The notes: a model not told the origin generated them from the letters alone. A stretch of DNA of 64,000 bases from Plectosphaerella cucumerina (GCA_020746995.1 JAGPXD010000007.1:124001-188000); one strand, 5' to 3'. Shown: positions 10,095 to 22,264, counted from the stretch's first letter. Translations and numbers: made by a program.

Positions 10095-13000
10095 ATGCTC
10101 TTGCGCGTCATCATATTCGTCTGCCTCATCAGCAAGGCATCCGCATTCTTCGAGCGGCACGCCCGGCTCAGCAACGACACTGCTGCACAAAGTCGGCGAT
10201 TTATCGTTGAATGTGGCAAGGTATGCATCTTCAACTTCCCATCGTGTCGACGCTGACTATAATAATCCTACAGGGGCAGGATGCCGACACCTTGGGTGAG
10301 ATCATTCGAGACCGTCTAGGTGGTCAAGTCCTTCGAGCCTTCAGCACGTCCGTCTTCTGCGGAGTCAGTGTGGAGGCATTGCACGTCAACTTGGACAGTT
10401 TTCTTGCTTTGGGCGTAGTCTCAAATGTCTGGCACTCCAAGCAACTTGAACTGGCCCCCATCTCCCCTGAGATGCCGACAAGCCAGGGCGCAAACGTTTC
10501 GAACTACACTATCCACCATATGACCAACGTCGATCGTTTGCACCGGGAGGGCATCTTTGGCAAGGGGGTCAGGGTTGCCGTCATTGACACTGGGATCGAT
10601 TACAACCATTCCGCGGTGAGTATTCCCCGTCCTGCCTCCCCTGATGCATTTGCTGACGCTTGGCATAGCTTGGTGGCGGGTTTGGACCCGGCTTCAAGGT
10701 TGCTGGGGGCTACGACCTGGTGGGCGATGCTTGTAAGGCCGTCCACCGGCCCCGAATCCGATCTTCAACGTTGACCAGTTGACAGGGTCCCCCGGACGTA
10801 AGCTCAAGAAGAAGCCGAAGGATGACCCGATGGACATCTTTGGCCACGGCACTCATGTTGCTGGTATCATTGCCGGGAAAACAGACCGGTTGGCTCACGC
10901 GCGCGACTCCCTGGCTCTCTACGGTACTGACATCAAGACCAGATGGACTGGAGTGGCTCCAGAGGCTACCTTGCTTGGCTACAAGGTGTTCGGTAGTGGT
11001 GTAAGACTATGAGTGCCCTTCTGCTACCCCTTCTGGTGTGCTACTCCCCGGGCCCTTATCTGACGATGGCAGGGAGGAACCGATGAAGACACCTTGATAG
11101 AGGCTTTCCTTATGGCCCACGAAGAGGGTGTGAGTGGGTTCTGATACCTGCCCTGATTCCTGCTAACTTACCCAGGCCGACATCATCACCGCAAGCATCG
11201 GTGGCCCTGGCGGATGGGCATCGGGGGCATGGGCGACTGTTGCCTCCCGCGTTGTCGACGATGGGACAGTCGTCACCATCTCTGCTGGGAATAGCGGTGG
11301 AGTTGGGTCCTTCTTTGGCTCCTCCGGCTCTTCAGGAAAGTATGTCTTAGCCGTGGCATCGATTGACGCAGATACCCTGCCTGGCCTGGCTTTCGAGGCT
11401 GCACTGACAAAGGGCAACATCACGGAAACTTTTGGTTACATGCCCGGCCAGCGCCCATTTCCCCCTTCAATCTCCAGATATCCCATTTGGTCGGTGACGT
11501 TCAACCTCACAGATGAAAGCGCCGGCTGCACCAGGCTTTCAGGGACCCAGAACCTAAGCAACGTCGTCGTCATATCGCCAACGGGTGGCGGCTGCTTTCT
11601 GCCTGATAGGCTGAAACTGTTGATGGATCGAGGTGCTCGCCAAGTTCTCTTCTATAACGACACGCAGATCATACTCCCAAGATTCGTTCAAGAAGGCATG
11701 GTTCTCGGGGCCATCGATTACGACACGGCAAAGATCCTGGTGCACGCTCAGCAGCGGGAAGTTGACGTCAGACTGACATTTTCCCGCGAGAATTCCATGC
11801 GCTACGTCGGTGTATCGGACAGGTCTGGCGGCGTCGCCAGCTACTTCACCTCGTTAGCCACGCTCTTCGACCTCCAGATCAAGCCGGACATCGCAGCGCC
11901 AGGAGGCAACATTTTCAGCACCTATCTCAACAACACGTTCCAGATTCTGAGCGGAACCTCCATGTCCTGCCCATACGTCGCCGGAGTTGCGGCCCTCTAC
12001 ATCGGCAAGTACGGCGGACGGCGTGAACATGGCCGCGGTTTTGCGAAGGCCCTGGCCATGCGCATCATGTCCAGCGGTCGTCCTGTCAAGTGGTCAGATG
12101 GCGTAACCCCAACCGACTACGGGGAATGGGCCTCTGTGATGCAGGTTGGAACCGGGCTGATCGACGCATACAAAGTCCTGACATACAACACGACGCTGTC
12201 ATGGGCCAAGTTTGGCCTCAACGACACCGATCATCACCAGGCGCGCCATCGCGTTGCAATCACTAACGAGGGTCCCAAACGAACCAGATATCGCTTTTCT
12301 GTACGTATTCCACCGTTCTCTGGCCTTTCTGGTGACTGACAACAGCCTCAAGGCCCAAGTAGCAGGTGGCATCGAGGCGATAGATCCCGACATTAATCCG
12401 TCGTTGCTCCAAGTCGGGCCGATACCTTTGCCGCCCGTTTTCTTCCGACCCTCTACCATGAAACCAGACATTGTATTTCCAGAAGATCTATGGGTAGAGC
12501 CCGGCGCGACCAAAAACGCAGAGTCAGATTGCTTCTTTCCCGTTGCTGCCGGCATGATTCAGGTACTGATGCTGGTGTGGCAGGTTCTTGATCGACTACC
12601 CTGCAGGCCTTGACGAGAAGAAGCTGCCGGTGTACAGCGGCAACATTCTTGTGTCTAGCACAAACTCTGAACAACTGTCCATTCCATATCTAGGGGTGGC
12701 GGCAAGCATACAGGAGACGTTTCGAAATCCGTTCTACCCGAGGTTCCCCGTCGCAACTTCCACCAACGACATGACCAGCATCCGCGAGAAGCCATTGTCA
12801 GTGTTCAGCAAGGGATATGTAGCCCTTTGCTAACATTCTCGCAGCTTCTCATTCAATCTCTCCACAGACTCACAAGACTTCCTCCAGGTTGACTGCGCCT
12901 TCCGGTGGGGGGTCAGCCATCTCCGATGGGACATCTTCGAGCCCGGATGGAGTGAGAAGGATTGGAAGTACCCCCCAAAGCCTGGCCAGAACGGCTTCAT

Positions 13001-13327
13001 CGGGGCCGCGACGTCCTGGACAGGTGCCGGCAGTTTCTTCAAATTCGATCCCGAGCGAGACGACGAGGAAGATGTCATCACATTCCCAGTCCACGATACC
13101 ACCCGCAGCTTGGTCTATTCGTACTGGTGGCTGGGAGGATTGACCGACGGCACCAAGATCAAGCCCGGGAACTACACGTTTGTGCGACCCTTTGTCTTTT
13201 CCGAATGTTGCTGACTTGAACAAGCATGAGATTCGCTGCTCTCGCCCCCTCTGGCGACCCGAAAAAGTCAGCCGACTGGTCGGTCTTTGAGGTTCCTGAG
13301 ATTCAAGTCATTGGCCCGAGGAAGTGA
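10095..13327 (+). CDS. Secreted subtilisin-like serine protease (S8, Vpr-type)
   Basis: Ten-exon model: 10095-10220, 10274-10615, 10669-10732, 10786-11000, 11073-11129, 11176-12300, 12353-12522, 12584-12796, 12845-13177, 13225-13327; 915 residues. A signal peptide (MLLRVIIFVCLISKASA) is followed by an inhibitor-like propeptide and the peptidase domain. That domain has the Asp site VAVIDTGIDY (~148), the His site GHGTHVAG (~200), the oxyanion Asn in ISAGNSG and the Ser site SGTSMSCPYVAG (~530). A PA-type insert separates the His and Ser sites. A long C-terminal Fn3-like region follows, as in large secreted subtilases. The third intron (10733-10785) is needed to restore frame; a one-base deletion near 10734 is the alternative. 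The intron 12523-12583 has the weak donor gtcaga but joins motifs correctly. The first in-frame ATG is at 10068. Confidence 0.85.
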
Positions 13328-14044
13328 TGGATCATTGGAGTTTTGCTGTCATGCATCCTTCTCTTCTGGTCTGTGAGACCATCTGCAGTCTTGCTCAAGA
13401 ATTGCACCCATGTCGTCCGTCTGCGACTATTAATCACCATCAATGCAACGAATGTTGGTGCCACCAGTCTACTTGTGCGGTCGTCATCCGCGTTGGTGCC
13501 TGAATGATTGGGATTGCCCGTATGTCCAGGCTCATTGAAGCACAACAACATCTCGATGTAGCCTGCGGCAAAGTGCATCTGCATCCTTCCCGGTGAGGTT
13601 GTCTTTCTTGCAAGCCAAGTGGTAAGTAAGCTAGTAGTAGTGTGTTCAAGCACTAGTTGGGGTGAAGCCTGCTGCCTCGGTTGAGCTGGGGGCGACGAAG
13701 CCGAGGCTTCCAGCCGAAGCCCCTCCAACTCGAGTCAGTTTGACAGTACCCATCCGCTGGACCGACCGATCTAGGGGTTCGGGGCAATCAACGAACCCGG
13801 GTCAGGGGTCGTGGTACCGATCTCAGCTCGGAATGTGCGAGGAACCCGAAGAAGGGCTCGTATGTATACGGCGCTTGATGTCCAAGTTGGTCGCCGGGTA
13901 CAAATACCAACGGGGAGGAGCTGCCTGTGCCGCATCGTGTCATTCGTATGCCTACAAATCATCGAGACCATAGTCAAAGCCCAACTTCAAGACGTATTGA
14001 GAAACTACTTGCCTGAACTTACGCAACCGTCATTCGTTCAAATC
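13328..14044. other. Intergenic region
   Basis: 717 bp between subtilase and hydrolase. The hydrolase frame stays open upstream to 13811, but that extension looks unlike the family. No other gene was seen. Confidence 0.45.
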
Positions 14045-15019
14045 ATGCCTCTTCGCTGGGACCCAGACACGGCCCAAACCTTGGAGCCCTTGGCCGCGGC
14101 ACTCAAAGCTCGCCCTCCCGTCGCCGATCACGATGTCGAAACCAGACGCGCGATGATGGGCACGCTCTTCACGCTACCAACAACTCCCGAGGTCGACCGC
14201 CCTGGCGTAAAGGTAACGGTACACAAGGTCGAGGTAGCAGGCGGGGTCACGATTGAGGTACACGCCTTCGAAAAGACGGCCCCAGCACCGAACGCTCCCG
14301 TGGCAGCCATCATCCACTCGCATGGCGGGGGTATGATCTTGGGCGATGTCAATTTCTCAAAGCTCGGGATCATGACCTACGTCGAGGCATCGGGCGTGTC
14401 CTTCTTCAGCGTCGATTACCGACTCGCACCAGAGAACAGCGGCACCGGCCTCGTGGAGGACGTCTACGCGAGCTTGCTCTGGCTGCACAAGAACGCAGAG
14501 CAGTTCAACGTCGACCCGACTCGCATTGGAGTCATGGGCGAGAGCGCAGGGGGCGGCATCTCTGCCGGTGTTGCCTTGATGGCCCGCGACAAGGGCCTGT
14601 CACCTCCACTGGCCAAGCAGGTTCTGGTTTATCCCATGTTGGACGATCGAAACTGCAAGCCCATCGAGGAGATTGAGTCGATGGGGGTGATATGGACTTC
14701 CGGCGACAACCTCACTGGTTGGGGCGCCGTGCTGGGCAAAGACAAAGCGGGCGATCCGGAGGCGGACGTGAGCCACTTCGCCGTTCCCGCTCGGGCGAAG
14801 AGTGTCGCCGGTCTACCCTCGACCTACATCGACGTCGGCAGCCTCGACATCTTCCGCGACGAGGACATGGCCTATGCTGCCCGTATCGCCGCCGAGAACA
14901 TTGAAGTTGAGTTCCACCTGTACCCTGGGGTGCCTCACGGCTGGGAAGCCTTTGTCCCACAGTCGAGATCTGCTGTCCAGGCTGTCTCGAATCGGGTGCG
15001 AGCTCTGATGAGCTTTTGA
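14045..15019 (+). CDS. Alpha/beta-hydrolase fold-3 esterase (HSL family)
   Basis: A single exon of 324 residues. The ATG at 14045 (MPLRWDPDTAQ) was chosen because the region before it, although open back to 13811, has no family resemblance. It contains the HSL-family oxyanion motif HSHGGGM (~98), the strand/loop DYRLAPEN, the nucleophile elbow GESAGG (~163), and the expected C-terminal acid (SLDIFRDED) and His (GVPHGWE). No signal peptide or membrane segment is present, so it is a cytosolic carboxylesterase. Its substrate is unknown. No functional link to the flanking protease or regulator is shown by the sequence. Confidence 0.88.
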   Translation: MPLRWDPDTAQTLEPLAAALKARPPVADHDVETRRAMMGTLFTLPTTPEVDRPGVKVTVHKVEVAGGVTIEVHAFEKTAPAPNAPVAAIIHSHGGGMILGDVNFSKLGIMTYVEASGVSFFSVDYRLAPENSGTGLVEDVYASLLWLHKNAEQFNVDPTRIGVMGESAGGGISAGVALMARDKGLSPPLAKQVLVYPMLDDRNCKPIEEIESMGVIWTSGDNLTGWGAVLGKDKAGDPEADVSHFAVPARAKSVAGLPSTYIDVGSLDIFRDEDMAYAARIAAENIEVEFHLYPGVPHGWEAFVPQSRSAVQAVSNRVRALMSF

Positions 15020-15497
15020 GGTTTTGTTGGTCGACGAGTCTTTCGGCGTTGTCGGGCGCGCGGTGGACTCGAGGGGCGGGCAAAGTAGGGCAATGCTGGT
15101 TTGCTGGAAGAAGACAGGCAATCTACATCAAGCCATGCGAAGTGTCAAGATGTTGAAACAACAGGCGTAAATTCTCGTCACCTCCAAGTCAAAAATGTGA
15201 TTAGAAGACCCCACGAGGGTGTGTTACCGTTCCTGCTCCGTGCTTTCAGGATGCCCGCAGTACGCATCGCAAAACCCTCCGAGTCCTTAACTGAACTCGG
15301 ACTTCCAAAACTCCTGACCGCACTGCGGGTGGCACTGTATGGGGCCGGAACATACCGACGTCGGGGTCACGCTGCTGTCCCCATTTGGGTCCATCCCCTT
15401 TGTGGATCAGCGGGGTCGAAATACCCGACGGCAATTTCGCGCAACTCTCGTTGCCCAACTTTCATCCTCCACCCACAGCACTGATTGACCCATCAGG
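15020..15497. other. Intergenic region before the XlnR-like regulator
   Basis: 478 bp. It holds the 3' flank of the hydrolase and the promoter and leader of the regulator. Nothing else was recognised. Confidence 0.45.
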
Positions 15498-18119
15498 ATG
15501 AACGATACGGTTACCGCCATGGTCACTGACGATGCGCAGGAGCCGCAAGCGCCAGATCGCGACGAGCAAACCGGACAAGATGCCGCAGAGAGCGAGCACG
15601 CCCGCCCGCGAAAGAGGACGCGAATGGCATGCGACAAGTGTAGCACCTCCAGAACCCGCTGCGACGGACAGTACCCCTGGTGAGCTGCCCCTTGCTCGGC
15701 GTGTATTGATGTTTATGCTGAGCCTCATTCAAGTCGTCGATGTCACGGTATGTACATGCCACTGCGCGTGATTGGATGCGCGTCGCTGACCTGCCTCTCA
15801 AGACTACGGCTACAACTGTCACTACAATCGACAGATCAAGAAGCGAGGCCGGGTCCCTCGAAACGGCGGTGGTGCGACGCAGCCAGATCAAGAAGCGTTC
15901 GACCCGGATCCTGATGCTCAAGAAGCCCAGACCACTTCAGTGCAACCTCTGGCTCTTGACATGCGTGACCCAGCTTCCGCCCCGGATCAAGACGACCTCG
16001 ACCAGAACACCGCTCTGGTGACGCCCTTGACGGAGTACCCCCAAAGCCGGAACGTTGCCATTCATCACAGGCCCAGTTTCGTGTCTCAGACAGGCTTCGA
16101 AGCCGTGTCTGACCCGAGCGATGGACCTTCGCCCCCGATACCGCTGGACCAGCAGCAGCCTCATCGACGCTTTTCACGCCCCAGGGCATCTTTCAGCACC
16201 ATCATACACCCTCATGCATTCGGTCCCTTTAGTCCCCATGCATCAGAAGGCTCCGCCGCTGATGCCAACAAGCCCACATCTCGACCAGGCCAGCCCATCT
16301 CGGGGTGCAGGTACCGGTGTCTGGAGCCCTTGATGCCCTATCTCGGGGACACCCTCCCGGCCTCCGTCGCGTGCGACCTGTTCGACGTCTTCCTCATCGA
16401 CCCCGGTACATCATTGTTTCACTGCGCATCACCATACATACTTACGCGCATCTTCCGCAAGCAGTCCCTTCTGCATCCCACCCAGCCCAGACACCTCACA
16501 CCCGCCCTCCTGGCTACCATTCTGTGGTGCTGCGCGCAGACGGCCGACATTTCCCTGCTTCTAGTGCCCGGCTCGCGGTCAAGAGTGGCCAATGCCTTGT
16601 ACGAACTGGCCACGTTCCTTGTGATGGACAGGGACCCTGATCGGTGGCGTCGCATACATGGTAAGTTGTCCTCAAGATCTGATTAACCTCTGCTGATATC
16701 TCAGGCGGTCTACGTGTCGAGAACGAGCATGCGCAGGAGCAGTTCATGTTCGGATCCAATTTACCAAGTACTACTGAGAGCAACGAGCCGGCTGGAGGTA
16801 TAGACGATGTTCTCACCTTTCTCCTGCTCTGCATCGGCGTGTCTGGAGGCGACTTCAAGTCAGATTCCAACAAGTGGTGGAGCAAGGCCGTGAGGCTCGC
16901 ATTGTCCCTGCGACTGAATCGAGAGGACGAGGATACTCTGTCGGCCCAAAACTCTTTCGATCTGCGTCAAAATCACGACACACAGCCGACGTTGGCAGAC
17001 GTGGAGGCCCGGGAAGAGCGGCGGCGAGTGTTTTGGCTCCTCTACGCCCTCGATCGGCATCTCGCGCTCTCTTTCAATCGTACCCTTCAGGTACCAGACT
17101 CCTGTTGCCAGGTCTTCAGTAAGTCCCCTTGACACTGAAGTCACCCACCTCTCATGCTGACATGATGCTCAGGTCCCTTGCCGGAAGATGTCTGGGAGAA
17201 CTTGGACGAGGCTTACCGTTCCGGAATGCCCGCCCGTTCCCCCGGTCCACCAACAAACATCTCAGGAGCAAGCTTCTTTCAGTACTTCCTACCACTGATG
17301 GTCATACTGGGTGACATCATCGAGGCCCATCACTACCAAAACCATCCTCGCCTCGGTCGTTTCGACATGGATCATACAGTCGGCTGCATTGCGGGCATGA
17401 TCTCGCAGTGCGAGGCAAGCCTGCAGCAGCTGGCGCAAGAGAACGAATTCCACAGCACAGTCACCGGGACACCCATGCTCATCAGCAATCTGGTCACAAG
17501 ACACGAAGACTCGGGCAGCCGTGTGGGCGCCTCATCCGAGCGAAAGTCTCACTACCGACTTGTCATTGCCTACAGCAGTCACATCTTGCATGTGCTTCAT
17601 GTGCTGCTCCACGGGAAATGGGACGCCATCAGCATGCTGGACAATGAGGACGACTGGATAACGACGCCTCGTTTCGCCGAGTGCGCTTCCCACGCCATCG
17701 CAGCATCAGAAGCAGTGTCCGACATTCTCAAACTCGATCCCGAACTGACCTTCATGCCCTACCTCTTCGGCATCTACCTGCTGCACGGCAGCTTCATTCT
17801 CTTGCTTTTCGCCGATCGCATGCCCCAGCTAGGCCCTAATCAGAGTGTCGAGCAGGCGTGCGAGACCATCATCCGCGCCCACGAGGTTTGCGTCGTGACC
17901 CTGACGACGGAATTCCAGGTATGTCTGGCCATCTGATGTCTGTCTATTTTTGCCCTTCCTCACACCCGTGCACAGCGCAACTTCAGGCGTGTCGTGCGTT
18001 CAACCCTCTACAGCGTCCAGGGCGCAAGTCCGGCGGGATGGGAAGAGCACAAGCTTGCCAGACGGCGTGTGCTGTCGCTGTACCGATGGACGAAAGGCGC
18101 CAAAGGGTTGGGGATCTAG
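15498..18119 (+). CDS. XlnR/Xyr1-like Zn(II)2Cys6 transcription factor
   Basis: Six exons: 15498-15679, 15734-15747, 15803-16660, 16705-17118, 17173-17918, 17976-18119; 785 residues. The zinc cluster near residues 45-71 has spacing C-x2-C-x6-C-x5-C-x2-C-x6-C, starting CDKCSTSRTRC. It is completed only if the 14-nt microexon 15734-15747 is included; it supplies the fifth cysteine. A basic KKRGRVPRN linker follows, as in XlnR. The middle region (LEPLMPYLGDTLPASVACDL, then SPYILTRIFRKQSLLHP) resembles XlnR, the activator of xylanase and cellulase genes, and continues into the fungal-specific transcription factor domain (EERRRVFWLLYALDRHLAL). It is probably a paralog and not XlnR itself, since it is shorter and divergent. 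Its targets are not known. Confidence 0.88.
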
Positions 18120-18315
18120 ACACGCCCAACTCTCCTTCGACAGAAGCCTCGACGTGCCTTGCACCATGAACAATTGCCATTTCATCAGCTTCTTCACCCA
18201 GCTTCTCGACTTAACACCTGCACGATATCTTCGCTTGTGCAATTGTATTGTATTGTATTCATGAGAGCGTCAATCTGATGAGTCGTTAAAGATACGGCAT
18301 GGTCAACATGCCGGT

Positions 18316-19263
18316 CTACATGCACAGCAAGCAACAGGCAAAAGCCAGAAGAACCGCCCACAGCCCGGCCCGAGTGATGCCAGCACCACTCATGCCAGGT
18401 TCAAACCCGTTCTCCTCACCGCCCAGGTACGTGGACCCCAACTCCGTCAAGCCGCCATCGTCATCAAAGAGGCTGACGCCATCGCCGGTCCAGTCGTTGG
18501 AGTTGTCGGTGCGAAAGGCGCCGAACCAGGCGTAGCCCTCGACGAAGTCCTGGCTCTCCAGGTACTCAATGCTCTGGGTCATCATGGCCACATTTGCATC
18601 CCCATCCTCCTGCGGCAGAGCCATCTCGGTGATCCACATTGTCATCTCCGTCTCGGTCGAGCCATAGAAGTCCTTGAGGGTGTCGAGCCACCACGCCAGG
18701 CCGTCGAAGGGGCCGTACCAGTGCACGGCCACGAAGTCTGCGGGACAACCATCGTCGCTCAGCTCGTAGCAGGACTCGTTGAAATCCCGAAGCCACTCGA
18801 TTCCCATGTCTGAGCCCGTGACGACAGGGTGGCTGATATTCCATGTTCGGGTGTCACCGTCGCGGGCTTCCCTCAGAGGTACGACGTGCTTCAGGTATGC
18901 CTCTGCAGCGTCTTCCGGGGAAATGTTGCTGCCGCCGGTGTCTTTTTCGCCATCGGGTTCGTTGAAGGTGAGGATGTGCGTCGAGGACGATGGGAGGTTG
19001 CCCAGGATATCGTGAAGGTTCGGATCTTCGACCGTGTCGATGCCGTGGAGAAGGGGCAGGAAGACAACGTCGTCGGCAACGGCATCCGATGGCCAGGGAG
19101 ACCAGGTGTAATACCACGAGATGGGCGACTCTTCAGATGTCAAGAGCTCATTGTCGGAGCTCGGTGCGTCTCCAAGGAGCGCGAGGCCCCTTTTGGAGGG
19201 TAGATCGGCGCGACCAGCGGCCGATGTTGATATGAGTGTACTTAAAACTAATGAAAACAACAT
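18316..19263 (-). CDS. GH128-type beta-1,3-glucanase, GPI-anchored
   Basis: A single exon of 315 residues. The ATG at 19263 begins a signal peptide (MLFSLVLSTLISTSAAG). The Glyco_hydro_cc/GH128 domain shows WYYTWSPWPSD, FLPLLHG, the acid/base region THILTFNEPDG (~100), HWYGPFDGL, and the nucleophile region MWITEMALPQEDG, ending with VEGYAWFGAF. The C-terminus has a small-residue omega-like site (GMSGAG) followed by a hydrophobic tail (GLWAVLLAFACCLLCM), which fits GPI anchoring. Asl1-type members bind or hydrolyse cell-wall beta-glucan. The gene converges with the XlnR-like regulator. Confidence 0.9.
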   Translation of the reverse strand: MLFSLVLSTLISTSAAGRADLPSKRGLALLGDAPSSDNELLTSEESPISWYYTWSPWPSDAVADDVVFLPLLHGIDTVEDPNLHDILGNLPSSSTHILTFNEPDGEKDTGGSNISPEDAAEAYLKHVVPLREARDGDTRTWNISHPVVTGSDMGIEWLRDFNESCYELSDDGCPADFVAVHWYGPFDGLAWWLDTLKDFYGSTETEMTMWITEMALPQEDGDANVAMMTQSIEYLESQDFVEGYAWFGAFRTDNSNDWTGDGVSLFDDDGGLTELGSTYLGGEENGFEPGMSGAGITRAGLWAVLLAFACCLLCM

Positions 19264-19578
19264 GGTGATGAGCTGCAAATCAATCTCACACCACTTGGGA
19301 CGAGCCTCCCTCTGACTCTAAGTACCATCCTGAAGATTTGCCACTATTCTTGTCGCTCACCGCTACTGGGCAGGCAGTGGTGTGGAAGCAAGGCGCGTTT
19401 TGGCAGACCAGGGAGGCCAAGGGTCTTGATGATGTCATCACGTAGCTTGGCATCGCAAGGGGCTTCAATGACGTCACGAGATACCCCGGCGATGTAGCAT
19501 TCGCGGCGGGCGGTGTTTCTTGGTCGGACAGGGGCACAATCAAGTGAATGGATTGAGAACCTGGCCCATGGAGCACTT
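19264..19578. other. Intergenic region between two minus-strand genes
   Basis: 315 bp. It is the promoter and leader of the GH128 gene and the 3' flank of the MFS transporter. No specific element was seen. Confidence 0.45.
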
Positions 19579-21520
19579 CTAGGAGCCCCGACGACCGTAT
19601 GGCTCGAAAGGGAACGTCGCCGACACAATGGCCATGAGAATGAACAGGCCTGCACAGATGTACAGGGGAGCCACGGTCTCGGTGCCGGCTTCGGCCGCAA
19701 TGACCGCCGATATCATGCCCATGATGCGATTGAGGCCGATGGCAATACCGGTTCCGGTCGCGCGATGGCCGGATGGGAAGATCTCGGCGGTGTATGCGTA
19801 CTACGACATGCCGAGTTAGTAATTGCTTCTTTAGGCTGTGTCAGGAGCTTCGGGAGCCTGCAGGAGTCATGCCACGTGGGTATGGGAGCAGGAGTAGCTC
19901 CTGACACAGCTGGATTAGGGGATAAAGGACTCCGCGTTGACGTACCAGCGTGCCGTAATATATGTTGACGCAGCAGGCTATTTTTCTCGAGGTCAGCTTC
20001 CAGTGACAAGGACGAGAATTTCAGGGAAATCGCACCAATAACACAGCTGAACACGACGTTCTGAGTCGTCGTCGTAATGGCAGTGTAGCCGAAGAAGAGC
20101 GACATTGTGAGCAGCGCGCCGATGACCATGGTGTACTTGCGGCCGATGAAGCGAACATTGGCAAGCACGCCTGCAATCAGTGGCCCAACGATGCCAGACA
20201 CATTGGTCAACGTGTAGTTTCGCCAGCGGATGTAGTCAGACTCGGTCTGGTCAGGAAGGCGGTTGGCGATGATGGCCCTACCGAGGTCAGAAGGTCGGAT
20301 TGCGAGCTTTGGGCAGAGGCACTCACGGGAGGAAGACATAGAACAGAGGATAGGCCAGGCCGATGAGCGTCCAGGACGCCCACACCATGGCGGTCGAGAG
20401 CGCAAGTCTCCTGGTCGCGAAGAGGCCCGTGATGTGCTTCGCGAACTCGCGGTGGAAGTCGCGCTTCTTCATCTTTCCGAGCCTCACCTCGCCGTGCACC
20501 GTGAGGGCCTCTACAGTCAGGTCGCAGGGCCTGTTGTATCGCTTCGCCAGTCCCTGCAGGACCTCGACAACTTCAGCATCCCGGCCTTGTCCGACAAGGT
20601 ACTTCGGGGTCTCCTTCAACCGGATGACGAGGACGCGAGCGAGGGACATGACGAAGACGAGAGCGCCGGCAGAGAACATGACCAGCCTCCAGCCCTTGTT
20701 GTTTTGCCAGGTGCATTCTGCGGCCACCGTGCAGTTCCAGCGTTCTTGGGCTGGAAGGGCGAGTCAGAGACACCATTCAATCAACCGGCCATAGGCAAGA
20801 TGAAAGACTCACGGAGGAAACCCCAGGCGAAGAAACCCGTAAAGGCCTGGCCAATACCCCACCAGCAAGCCATTGTAGTGATGGCCCATGTCTTATCGGA
20901 CGGCAGGTACTCGAGGAAGACGGCAGGGTCGAGGACGAGATTGCCGCCTCCGCCAAAACCGATGAGCGCAATGAAGAAGCCGAGCGACGGCCAGTCTGGC
21001 GCGGCACCAGACACGATCGTGGCGGCAGCGGCGATGAAGAGCGTCACATTGAAGGCGATGCGACGACCGATGATGTCGGCGCTGAACCCCCAGAAGAGTG
21101 CCCCGACCAGGAGACCGGCGTACGAGGCGATGGTCATTCCCGTCTGGTAGCCGCCGTCTTGCGCAATCTCCAAGTAGGCCTGAGCTGCAATGACGCTCTG
21201 CAGGAGCGTCACCATCGAGTCGACCGCATACCCGAATCCGCTGAGGCAAAAGAGCTTCCAGTGGAAGTTTGTCCATCCAATCTGGTCAATGGCCTAGCCG
21301 ACGTCAGGGAAATGGGATTGCGACACCACTCGGTGCAGAGAATGCCTACATTGTTCACCAGGTGCATTTTCCGCACGAGCGCAATGTTTTTATCCTCCTG
21401 CGCGAGGAGGTCGTCCCTCGTGTCGAGCGACGAGTCGCGTGCACCATCTGGAGCTGGCGGCGTGCTGCCGGCTGTCTCCCCCTTCTCCAGGTTGCTGGTG
21501 GGTGCGTCCTGCGATGTCAT
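19579..21520 (-). CDS. SV2/SVOP-like MFS transporter
   Basis: Six exons on the minus strand: 21520-21350, 21293-20813, 20750-20327, 20277-20036, 19977-19946, 19800-19579; 523 residues. After a polar N-terminus, the first conserved block (IDQIGWTNFHWKLFCLSGFGYAVD) is typical of fungal SV2/SVOP-like major facilitators. About twelve membrane segments can be read, with the loop motif GFSADIIGRRIAFN between TM2 and TM3 and YAYTAEIFPSGHRATGTG near TM11. One exon is only 32 nt (19946-19977), and the intron after it (19801-19945) carries a perfect actaac branch point next to its acceptor. Substrates of this branch include organic acids and sugars, and none can be assigned here. Confidence 0.86.
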
Positions 21521-22264
21521 GTTGGGCGATTGGTGAAGCTGCTGCAGCCTACTCGGAGCGTGCGCGACGGGAACAAATGGGAAAGAATGAGGCCGAGATA
21601 CATGAGGGAATTGGGCCTCTCAGGATCGGCGCGATTGGTTTTTATCCCAAAACCTGCCTTGGAAAGGATCCATGGATGCTCTTGGTATAACGGGGTGACC
21701 AGTGTCTTGAGCGACGGGTGAGTCCAATCATGATGATGGGTTCGTGTCTTGGCGTCGCACGTGGGTGGTGTACATCCACTGCGGACGGAATGCCGACAAG
21801 TGTGGCTGCGCTTTTGGGGTGGCTCGTTGGAGAGTGTATTGTGGCGTACACGTCGCGCTCCCAGCCCTTTCAGAGTGAAGCCATCCAGATCCTACCCTTC
21901 TGCACCGGTGTCGCACTTTTGGATGTTAGGACCGAGAAAAGACGCCAGAAGTATCCAAGCTCGGGTTTCAGCGCAGCATCGCGAGTGAATGTTTGGTGTG
22001 CGAGCAATGACTGCATCTTCGTCTAATTGACGCCGAGCTGCAGTGTGAAATTGTTTCAAGATCCGCTCATGGAGCAAGACTGTGAGATTGACTGGAAGCT
22101 CATCATCGAAACAACAGCAAATCCAAGGTACAAGATGTGGCAAATCCGCGACTCTGCACCTCCATCATCCTGGCCAGCCTCAAGAACACAGAATGCCCAA
22201 CCACCTCAGCGCAAGCATCTCATGCAAGTGGGGTTTGGGTGGCTTCCACCCACGGCTGGGTCAC
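21521..22264. other. Intergenic region
   Basis: 744 bp between the MFS promoter side and the 3' end of the repeat-protein gene. Short ORFs only; nothing else was recognised. Confidence 0.45.

Noticed and set aside
13811..14044. 78-codon upstream extension of the esterase
   Set aside because: The frame is open but its sequence does not resemble the family; the Met at 14045 gives normal length.
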